Of a DNA stretch of 5,593 nucleotides, positions 1 to 4,411 are shown piece by piece. The stretch covers positions 1 through 5,593 of the forward strand of contig CAILBQ010000754.1 of NCBI GenBank assembly GCA_903832475.1, given 5' to 3'. The first letter of the stretch is position 1. Each line of letters starts with the position of its first letter. The position numbers and the translations under genes are program-made. Below the pieces are notes generated by a model. It was given only the letters and a program-made list of their open reading frames with translations, had not been told where the DNA came from and searched no databases. The stretch is from an uncultured Acidobacteriota bacterium (lineage in GTDB: Bacteria > Acidobacteriota > Terriglobia > Terriglobales > Acidobacteriaceae).

Positions 1-1068
1 CGAGATCACTTCATTCCCTCCGGCTGTGACCTTGCCTTTCACGTTTGCAGAGAGCGTCCCGGCCGTCACGGCTGCAGCGATGGCCGCGTTCAAAGATCCA
101 ACTGTATTTCCCGCAACTGCGGTGTACGTGAATGTGTTGCCCGTTGAACTATCCTTGATGCTGGTGACAGACCCAGCAGTCAAAGCAGTAGCCGAGGTGA
201 GAGAGGTTTGCGTTGAACTGTAGCTGGTTGCAGGAACAATCGGAACCGTAGCGTTGTTGATCGCTGTTGCAAGTTGCGCATACGTTTCGCCCGCTGTCGT
301 ATTGATTGTCGCGGTGCCTGAACTGCTGGTCAAAACGACGCTATTCGCGCCAAGCGATGAGCCCGTCGGAAGATCTGAGGACGTCCAGCTGTTCCCGGTA
401 TAGTTCTGCGACGTGATCGAAAAATCATTGGCACTGCCGATCTTGTTGCTGATGATAGCCAGCCTGGATCCTGTCGGATCACTCACAACGGAAGCGGTGA
501 CTCCAAGTGCGGCATCTCCATTGATAGCAGTGGCGATATCGTTCAAGTTATCGCCCGTGTTCCCGGTTCCTGTGGGAATAGTCAGAGTGGCGCCCGATGT
601 CGTTGTCAGAGTCATCGACGAAGCTGGCAGCGCGGCCGTTGGGCTATTCGCCAGATCGGAGTACCAGGCCGCTGTACTGGCCAGGCTGTTCACCACGATG
701 GTGTGAACACCGGCTAAAGTTCCGGTAGCCGCAGTCGCGGTGACATCGTTAGGGTTGGACGAGGTTACCGTGCGCGCCGCCAAGGGGCCGTTCAACGTAT
801 TCAGAGAAGACATATCGGTGGTGAGAGCCTCGGTAGCCGTCTGGATCGCGGTCAGAGCCGTGGTCTGGCTTGTCAGTGTCACCTGGTCTGCCTCCCACGC
901 CCGTTCAGGCGCGCGGTCTGCGTAGAGACCTGCGGCAACGGCGGAACTGACATCGATTCCTGGAGTGCTTGCGCCCGCTGCGGAGGCCAAAATCTGGCTG
1001 ATGCTGACGGCAGGTGTCGTAGTAGCTGTACTCGAGAGCAGCGAGTTGACGGCGGAGACTGAACTCAT
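1..1068 (-). CDS. fliD: Flagellar filament cap protein FliD (hook-associated protein 2), C-terminal part beyond the left edge
   Basis: 356 codons are visible with no stop before the edge. FliD caps the filament tip and helps exported flagellin fold into place. Residues 36-130 look like the FliD N-terminal domain: GIDVSSAVAAGLYADRAPER, then a helical stretch (TALTAIQTATEALTTDMSSL), then VTSSNPNDVTATAATGTLAG and a beta strand VHTIVVNSLAST. Residues about 152-219 form a Flagellin_IN-like unit (DNLNDIATAINGDAALGVTA, then SRLAIISNKIGSANDFSIT), typical of FliD. Two further IN-like units follow, at 243-276 and 294-356. The extra units suggest a protein longer than the usual 450-500 residues. The ATG start is well fixed because an in-frame TAA lies two codons upstream (1072-1074). 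No good Shine-Dalgarno is visible, only a weak GGTAA. It lies 111 bases downstream of fliC on the same strand. The identification is strong; the total length is unknown. Confidence 0.9.
   Translation of the reverse strand, partial: MSSVSAVNSLLSSTATTTPAVSISQILASAAGASTPGIDVSSAVAAGLYADRAPERAWEADQVTLTSQTTALTAIQTATEALTTDMSSLNTLNGPLAARTVTSSNPNDVTATAATGTLAGVHTIVVNSLASTAAWYSDLANSPTAALPASSMTLTTTSGATLTIPTGTGNTGDNLNDIATAINGDAALGVTASVVSDPTGSRLAIISNKIGSANDFSITSQNYTGNSWTSSDLPTGSSLGANSVVLTSSSGTATINTTAGETYAQLATAINNATVPIVPATSYSSTQTSLTSATALTAGSVTSIKDSSTGNTFTYTAVAGNTVGSLNAAIAAAVTAGTLSANVKGKVTAGGNEVIS
16..189 (-). other. Extra Flagellin_IN-like unit in FliD, related to an insert in FlgL
   Basis: FliD residues 294-351 (ALTAGSVTSIKDSSTG, then AGNTVGSLNAAIAAAVTAGT) align without gaps to FlgL residues 165-222 (ALTAGSMTIIGDATTG, then AGDTIATLATAISNAVVAGT). 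By hand count 29 of 58 positions are identical. Codon choice differs at many of the shared residues, so this is old homology or a shared domain family rather than a recent copy. The unit runs up to the left edge and may continue. Confidence 0.7.
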
Positions 1069-1120
1069 GGATTACCAGCGTTCTTTGTTTGGTTCAATGA
1101 TTGAATGAAAGAGACAAAGC
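1069..1120 (-). other. fliD leader with a small dyad and no recognisable promoter
   Basis: This is the untranslated stretch between the fliC terminator stem and the fliD start. It is AT-richer than the flanking genes and contains the dyad TTCAAT-G-ATTGAA (1093-1105). I see neither a sigma-28-like GCCGATAA nor a sigma-54 GG-N10-GC element, and no strong Shine-Dalgarno in front of the ATG. fliD may depend on readthrough from fliC or on a promoter I cannot recognise. Confidence 0.4.
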
Positions 1121-1151
1121 CGAGGCGGAGCCTTGTTGCGGCGCCGCCTCG
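1105..1151 (-). terminator. Rho-independent terminator of fliC
   Basis: It begins 28 bases after the fliC stop. On the minus strand the stem is CGAGGCGG (1144-1151) pairing with CCGCCTCG (1121-1128). After one mismatch a further GCC/GGC extends it, leaving the 7-base loop GCAACAA: 11 pairs in all, almost all GC. A T-rich run (GCTTTGTCTCTTTCATT) follows, though it is interrupted by other bases. Position, stem strength and T-richness suit a flagellin terminator, possibly leaky enough to allow some fliD readthrough. Confidence 0.72.
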
Positions 1152-1179
1152 CCCCGGTTAGCTGGAGAAGATTTCCAAC

Positions 1180-2310
1180 TTACTGGACCAGCTTGAGTAC
1201 GGCCTGCTGAGCCTGGTTGGCCTGCTGAAGAGCCGCCATGCCGGTAGACTGCAGAACGTTGTACTGAGTCATGTTGGCAACCGTCTTGCCGATATCGGCG
1301 TTCTGGATGCTGTTGGTTGCGCTCTGGAGGTTGGTTACCTGGTTGCTCATGACGCCGACAGCGGCGTTGAGCCGGTTGACGGATGCGCCGAGGTTGCCGC
1401 GCTCCGCGGAAATCGCGTTGATGGCAGAGTTGATCGCGGTCAGTTCTGTCGCTGCGCCGGCTGAGGTAGCCAGGCTGCCGGTGATGCCAAGTGCCGTGGT
1501 GTTCACAGCGGTCATAGCGGTCGTGATCAGGGTGTTGGTGGTGCTGGTGCCGTCGCTGATGAACGCATTGTTGGTGTTCGTGGTGGTGACGCCGCTGGCA
1601 GCAGTCTGCGTACCGATCGTTGCAGAGGTTCCGGTAACCGCCATGCTCGCGTCAGCCGAATTGAGGACCAGTTTGCCGGCAGCGTTCAGGCTGGCGGTCG
1701 TTCCGGTAACGTTGCTGTTGATGGCCGTGATCAGGTCCTGTACCGTGCTGGTCGCGGTAGACGTGAAGGTATAGACGTTGGCGCCGCTGTTGGTGCTGAC
1801 AGCTACAGTCTCGCCAGCCGCCGCGAAAACTGTTCCAGCTGTGAGACCCGTAACCGAGCCCGTGGAGGTCTGCTGTGCGCCGGTCGAGAACACGTTCTGC
1901 GTGTTGAAGTTCGTGTTGGTGCCGATCTGGTTGATCTCCGAAGCGATGGACGCATATTCATTCTGCAGTGCCGCGGCCTGGCTGTTGGCGCCGGTGGTGA
2001 TGTTGCTGGTCGATGCTTCCGTCGCGAGGGTAACTGCGCGATTGAGAAGGGTGGTGACCTGTGACAGGGCGCCATCGGCGGTCTGAAGCAGACCAACTGC
2101 ATTGCTGGCGTTCTGCTGCGACTGGGTCAGCGCGGCGATGTTCGCCTGCATCCCGTTGGCGATGGACAAGCCTGCCGCATCATCTGAACCGGAGTTGATC
2201 TTCATGCCGGTCGAGAGCTGGGTCAGGGTCTTCTGCAGGTTGGCTTGCGTGGAGGACAAAGCATTCTGCGCGTTGAGCGAAGAGATGTTATTCAGGATCG
2301 AAATAGCCAT
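1180..2310 (-). CDS. fliC: Flagellin, the filament subunit
   Basis: 376 residues. It is exported by the flagellar type III system and polymerises into the filament. Residues 1-140 are the conserved N-terminal D0/D1 region (MAISILNNISSLNAQNALSS, LSTGMKINSGSDDAAGLSIA, TADGALSQVTTLLNRAVTLA, SEINQIGTNTNFN). Residues about 286-376 are the C-terminal D1/D0 region (LTAINSAINAISAERGNLGA, then ADIGKTVANMTQYNVLQSTG and a Q/A-rich end, VLKLVQ). Residues 141-285 form the surface-exposed variable region, Thr/Ser/Ala-rich, with a Flagellin_IN-like stretch around 155-230 (NVYTFTSTATSTVQDLITAI, NAAGKLVLNSADASMAV). No cysteine is present. The frame opens further to a TTG at 2427, but that codon lies in the promoter -10 region. 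The ATG at 2310 has the canonical MAxxxxxN start and an AAAGGAG site 9 bases upstream. The gene appears monocistronic, with its own promoter and terminator. Confidence 0.97.
   Translation of the reverse strand: MAISILNNISSLNAQNALSSTQANLQKTLTQLSTGMKINSGSDDAAGLSIANGMQANIAALTQSQQNASNAVGLLQTADGALSQVTTLLNRAVTLATEASTSNITTGANSQAAALQNEYASIASEINQIGTNTNFNTQNVFSTGAQQTSTGSVTGLTAGTVFAAAGETVAVSTNSGANVYTFTSTATSTVQDLITAINSNVTGTTASLNAAGKLVLNSADASMAVTGTSATIGTQTAASGVTTTNTNNAFISDGTSTTNTLITTAMTAVNTTALGITGSLATSAGAATELTAINSAINAISAERGNLGASVNRLNAAVGVMSNQVTNLQSATNSIQNADIGKTVANMTQYNVLQSTGMAALQQANQAQQAVLKLVQ
1621..1851 (-). other. Flagellin_IN-like segment in the flagellin variable region
   Basis: FliC residues 154-230 follow the plan of the FlgL and FliD inserts: an LTAG opening, a TF.S strand, a helix-like L..AI segment (STVQDLITAINSN), then NAAGKLVLNS and a final beta-like AVTGTSATIG. 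The match to FlgL is clearest at INAAGQLSISS versus LNAAGKLVLNS. It is much weaker than the FlgL-FliD match, so common descent is likely but not shown by eye alone. Confidence 0.5.
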
Positions 2311-2319
2311 GGGGTGAAG

Positions 2320-2326
2320 CTCCTTT
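2320..2326 (-). promoter_or_regulatory. fliC ribosome binding site
   Basis: AAAGGAG on the minus strand lies 9 bases before the ATG at 2310. It is a strong match to the 16S rRNA tail and supports this start over the upstream in-frame TTG at 2427. Confidence 0.85.
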
Positions 2327-2398
2327 GTTTGCCAATTTGCGCCTGCACTCGTCATTTGTGTGGGGCCTTGTTTAAGGCGCCGGTTTGTCGAGAAGGAG
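2320..2398 (-). promoter_or_regulatory. fliC 5' leader with possible Shine-Dalgarno sequestration
   Basis: If transcription starts just after the sigma-28-like -10 element, fliC has a leader of about 100 bases. Near its 5' end the leader carries CTCCTT (2393-2398), the exact complement of AAGGAG in the ribosome binding site (2320-2325). Between them is a small hairpin, GCCTT/AAGGC (2365-2378). A long-range 6-pair helix could mask the ribosome binding site. This is inference from complementarity; six pairs can arise by chance. Confidence 0.3.
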
Positions 2399-2417
2399 GT
2401 CGTTTTGGACAAACACT

Positions 2418-2444
2418 CTATCGACAACGCTGAAAAATCATTTC
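2418..2444 (-). promoter_or_regulatory. Sigma-28 (FliA)-type promoter for fliC
   Basis: On the minus strand GAAA (2441-2444), a 15-base spacer and GTCGATAG (2418-2425) match the enteric sigma-28 consensus TAAA-N15-GCCGATAA. The -35 matches at 3 of 4 bases, the -10 at 6 of 8, and the spacing is exact. It sits about 110 bases upstream of the flagellin start, where a late flagellar promoter is expected. Transcription would begin near 2410. Promoter assignment by eye is inference, but the fit and location are good. Confidence 0.65.
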
Positions 2445-2515
2445 AACATCATGCAGCACTTCGGTAATGACTGTTTAGTAGCAGGACAGTTGAAAAGAAC
2501 CTGGAGTTCACCGAG

Positions 2516-2941
2516 ATGGATAGGTTGGTCGCAACGTCCAACCAAGACTTCTTGCTGCAAATGGGCAATCCACAAGGACCTGCCTATATTCGGAAATCAG
2601 ATATGCATCCAACACTTACGGGGGATAAATTTTCTAGCCGGCTAAGTCAATTGCTAGCGGAGGCGGACGAAGGACCTCATCTGCTCCGATCTGAGGTGAA
2701 GCGCTTCCTTGTGCTCAAGCCTGGCGAAACGACACCTGTTTCGGACTTCGTTGTCACGACTCACGAGACGCCGTATACAAATGTATATGGCGCTCGCGGG
2801 CGCAGAAGAACCGCCATTTTTCACCTTAGGTGGTTGATTCGACAGTTGATAGATCGTAAGCGGTGGCTACGAACCACGAAACTCCTACGCGTTTCCCAGT
2901 TCTTCGATTGTTCCACGTGGAACAATTTGGCAACTGGCTGA
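2516..2941 (+). CDS. Doubtful hypothetical protein, 141 residues
   Basis: I recognise no family. The frame runs opposite to all the flagellar genes and opens with ATG, with GGAG 9 bases upstream. Residues 1-90 have a plausible protein-like composition (SSRLSQLLAEADEGPHLLRS, then EVKRFLVLKPGETTPVSDFV). The rest becomes Arg/Trp-rich (GRRRTAIFHLRWLIRQLIDR), and the last residues read straight through the parS-like palindrome (DCSTWNN). Ending inside a DNA-binding site argues against the C-terminal part. It could be a genuine small gene, a decayed one, or a chance open frame; I favour chance or decay. Confidence 0.2.
   Translation: MDRLVATSNQDFLLQMGNPQGPAYIRKSDMHPTLTGDKFSSRLSQLLAEADEGPHLLRSEVKRFLVLKPGETTPVSDFVVTTHETPYTNVYGARGRRRTAIFHLRWLIRQLIDRKRWLRTTKLLRVSQFFDCSTWNNLATG
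2769..2792. repeat. 24-base near-perfect inverted repeat, possible operator
   Basis: CGCC-G-TATACA-AA-TGTATA-T-GGCG is a dyad of 11-base arms around two central bases. The only mismatch is G/T, which would be a G-U pair in plus-strand RNA. No T-run follows on either strand, so a terminator is unlikely. Its size and symmetry resemble a binding site for a dimeric repressor or activator, but I cannot name the factor. It lies about 325 bases upstream of the fliC -35 element. Confidence 0.5.
2896..2937. other. parS: parS-like ParB-binding palindrome within a larger dyad
   Basis: The core ATTGTTCCACGTGGAACAAT (2907-2926) is a perfect 20-base palindrome. Its central 16 bases, TGTTCCACGTGGAACA, match the chromosomal parS form known from Pseudomonas and differ from the Bacillus type (TGTTTCACGTGAAACA) by one symmetric change. 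ParB binds parS, loads as a CTP-dependent clamp and recruits ParA and SMC for chromosome segregation. Outer arms CCAGTT (2896-2901) and AACTGG (2932-2937) are exactly symmetric about the same centre, giving an interrupted 42-base dyad. parS sites usually cluster near the replication origin and commonly lie in or near unrelated genes. No parA or parB is in this window. Confidence 0.75.
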
Positions 2942-3064
2942 ACGGAACTGCCCCGCCAAGCAAGATTCTGTTGCAATTGAACCAGTCGCAGAGGCTTCTT
3001 AATCTGAGCGAAATGATTTGGGCGGTCGCGGTTCCGCTTGAAGATCCTTCCGCGCACGCAAATA

Positions 3065-3106
3065 CGCAGGTTGCAGCCTCTCGTTGAGCGAGACTGCAAA
3101 CCTGCG
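3065..3106 (-). terminator. Strong hairpin downstream of flgL, probable terminator
   Basis: It begins 31 bases after the flgL stop. On the minus strand CGCAGGTT pairs with AACCTGCG, then after a one-base bulge GCAG pairs with CTGC, then TCTCG pairs with CGAGA across a GG bulge, closing on the loop CTCAA: 17 pairs in all. The following bases are TATTTGCG, a poor T-tract, so it may be a weak intrinsic terminator or a 3'-end stabilising hairpin of the flgK-flgL message. The stem alone is almost symmetric and could act on either strand. Confidence 0.55.
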
Positions 3107-3137
3107 GGACCATCCGCCTTGTCGGCAGTTGATCTTT

Positions 3138-4343
3138 TTACTTGAGGTAATCGAGCAGGGTCTGCGGTAGGACCTTCGCAGCGGCAGCCAGGACGGCGTT
3201 ATTGCCGAGTTCAGCTTGTGAAAGATTCGTTGCAGCCACAGAAAGGCTTATGCCGACAAGCGAAGTCTGTTGCGTCTTCAAATTGATCGTCTCCTGGCCC
3301 AGGAATGCTTCTTGCGCGTTCACCTGGTTCAGCGCGTTGCCCAGCGGAGCGCGCTGCTGACCCACATAGTTCAGTGCAGTTGAAACCGCCGTGGTCGCCG
3401 CACCGATCTGCTGGCTGGTCCCACTACCGAGTGCTTTTATGAGATTGGTCAGAGATCCAATCACATTTGGACCTGAGGTGAGTAGCGCGTTTCCGGGAAT
3501 GTTGACTGCAACGCTGAGTGAATCACCTATCTGTACGCTGTTCGCTGCGGAGTTTCCCATGTACGCGTAGGAATTGGGTATCTCTGTACCAGAAGCCGCG
3601 GCCATACTGCCAAGTGCCGAGTCATTTGTGGAGACGGCAATTCCGCTGGTAGCCGAATTGGAAGAAATGGACAACTGGCCCGCAGCGTTGATAGTCGCAC
3701 TTGTGCCAGGAGACAGTGTTCCCGCGACAACTGCGTTGCTGATCGCCGTAGCCAAGGTGGCGATGGTGTCTCCAGCAGCTGCCTTGAAGGTCATGGTTTG
3801 ACCGGTTGTCGCGTCCCCAATGATCGTCATCGATCCAGCTGTCAAGGCCGATGATGTTGACAGTGGACTGGCCGTAGTTCCGGCGGAAGAGGTGAAAACA
3901 GTGGCTGCGGCCACAAATGGCGGAGTCGTACTCGCCGAACCGGCGAACAGATAGACACCCTGGTAGGAGCTGTTGGCTTGAGCGACCACGCTGGAGAGAA
4001 TTCCCTGTACCTGCGTGGCGATCACCTGCTTGTCTGCAGCCGAATTGACTCCATTCGCGCCGGAGGTTCCAAGAGTCACCGCTGAATTCAGCGACGTCAC
4101 GATTGAGCTTATTGCTGAATCAGCCGACTGCATCTGAGGAAGTAAAGAGCTGACGTTGCTTGTATATTGATCGACATTCGCTGAAGCGGCGAGCGATCGA
4201 ACCAAATTCGCGGAGGCAGTGGGATCATCGGAGAGTTGATTGACCCGCAAACCAGTGGACACCTGCTGCAGCGCCACCGAAAGTGCCTGCTGACTTTGCT
4301 GCATAGCATACTGCATGTCGGTGACCATATCTGTAACTCGCAT
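3138..4343 (-). CDS. flgL: Hook-filament junction protein FlgL (hook-associated protein 3) with an inserted domain
   Basis: 401 residues. FlgL forms the second junction ring, between FlgK and the first flagellin subunits. The N-terminus MRVTDMVTDMQYAMQQSQQA is FlgL-like, followed by LQQVSTGLRVNQLSDDPTAS and, at residues 118-134, SVVAQANSSYQGVYLFA. The C-terminal helical part is residues 318-401 (ALNYVGQQRAPLGNALNQVN, then NLSQAELGNNAVLAAAAKVL). Usual FlgL is about 300 residues. Here residues about 145-257 look like an insertion between PPFV and YAYMGNSAANSVQIGDSLSV, which resumes the normal D2-like core. The frame is open to an ATG at 4376, but the ATG at 4343 gives the family MRVT start and has AGAGAGAGG just upstream. 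It lies 68 bases after flgK, probably in the same operon. The role is secure. Confidence 0.93.
   Translation of the reverse strand: MRVTDMVTDMQYAMQQSQQALSVALQQVSTGLRVNQLSDDPTASANLVRSLAASANVDQYTSNVSSLLPQMQSADSAISSIVTSLNSAVTLGTSGANGVNSAADKQVIATQVQGILSSVVAQANSSYQGVYLFAGSASTTPPFVAAATVFTSSAGTTASPLSTSSALTAGSMTIIGDATTGQTMTFKAAAGDTIATLATAISNAVVAGTLSPGTSATINAAGQLSISSNSATSGIAVSTNDSALGSMAAASGTEIPNSYAYMGNSAANSVQIGDSLSVAVNIPGNALLTSGPNVIGSLTNLIKALGSGTSQQIGAATTAVSTALNYVGQQRAPLGNALNQVNAQEAFLGQETINLKTQQTSLVGISLSVAATNLSQAELGNNAVLAAAAKVLPQTLLDYLK
3573..3911 (-). other. Inserted domain within FlgL containing a Flagellin_IN-like unit
   Basis: FlgL residues about 145-257 are Thr/Ser/Ala/Gly-rich and absent from a FlgL of ordinary length. 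Residues 165-222 match FliD residues 294-351 at about half of positions. The following stretch, residues 223-250, is also typical of IN motifs (LSISSNSATSGIAVSTNDSA). The flanking FlgL sequence reads continuously if the insert is removed. By analogy with the flagellin D2/D3 region, the insert probably projects outward from the junction ring. Confidence 0.65.
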
Positions 4344-4347
4344 AATA

Positions 4348-4356
4348 CCTCTCTCT
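4348..4356 (-). promoter_or_regulatory. flgL ribosome binding site
   Basis: AGAGAGAGG on the minus strand ends 4 bases before the ATG at 4343. The match is purine-rich rather than perfect, and the spacing is short. It favours the 4343 start over the upstream in-frame ATG at 4376. Confidence 0.6.
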
Positions 4357-4411
4357 ATACGCTCCGCCAGCCGCATCTATCGCTGACTTGTCCCGCAGCA
4401 GCAGCACCCTG

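Larger units (their letters stand above)
2445..3064. other. Long flgL-fliC intergenic region without a confident gene
   Basis: This stretch upstream of the fliC promoter holds no gene that I recognise. It contains a near-perfect dyad at 2769-2792, a short perfect palindrome TAGCCGGCTA (2635-2644), a parS-like palindrome (2907-2926), and an open plus-strand frame of 141 codons of doubtful reality. No tRNA or rRNA is apparent. The two minus-strand frames over 2821-3113 look random and are rich in Arg and Cys. Confidence 0.6.

Noticed and set aside
1271..1774. Hydrophobic 167-codon plus-strand frame resembling a membrane protein
   Set aside because: It lies wholly opposite fliC. The Val/Leu/Ala-rich translation is what antisense reading of Ala/Thr/Asn/Ser codons gives, and fliC is unmistakable on the other strand.
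2311..2345. CsrA-binding site over the flagellin ribosome binding site
   Set aside because: ACAAAGGAG only loosely resembles the ACANGGANG motif, and I see no second GGA in a loop nearby. No csrA or fliW gene is in the window to support it.
2311..2427. N-terminal extension of flagellin from TTG at 2427
   Set aside because: It would add 39 residues not found in flagellins, and its start codon overlaps the sigma-28 -10 element. The ATG at 2310 has the family N-terminus and a good ribosome binding site.
2907..2926. The 20-base palindrome as an intrinsic terminator
   Set aside because: A perfect palindrome without spacer leaves no good loop, no T-run follows on either strand, and the core equals a known parS sequence.
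2821..3113. Two overlapping minus-strand frames downstream of flgL
   Set aside because: They are Arg/Cys-rich with no family resemblance, and they run through both the 17-pair hairpin and the parS palindrome. Frames reading HVEQ arise simply from the parS sequence.
4344..4376. FlgL start at the upstream ATG, position 4376
   Set aside because: The MRVT start at 4343 is the family N-terminus and has a ribosome binding site just upstream. The extra 11 residues match nothing in FlgL.
4344..4411. Possible sigma-28 promoter before flgL, from AGCGATAG on the minus strand
   Set aside because: Only the -10 half resembles the consensus. The position 15 bases upstream has no TAAA-like element, and flgK is only 68 bases away, so co-transcription is simpler.
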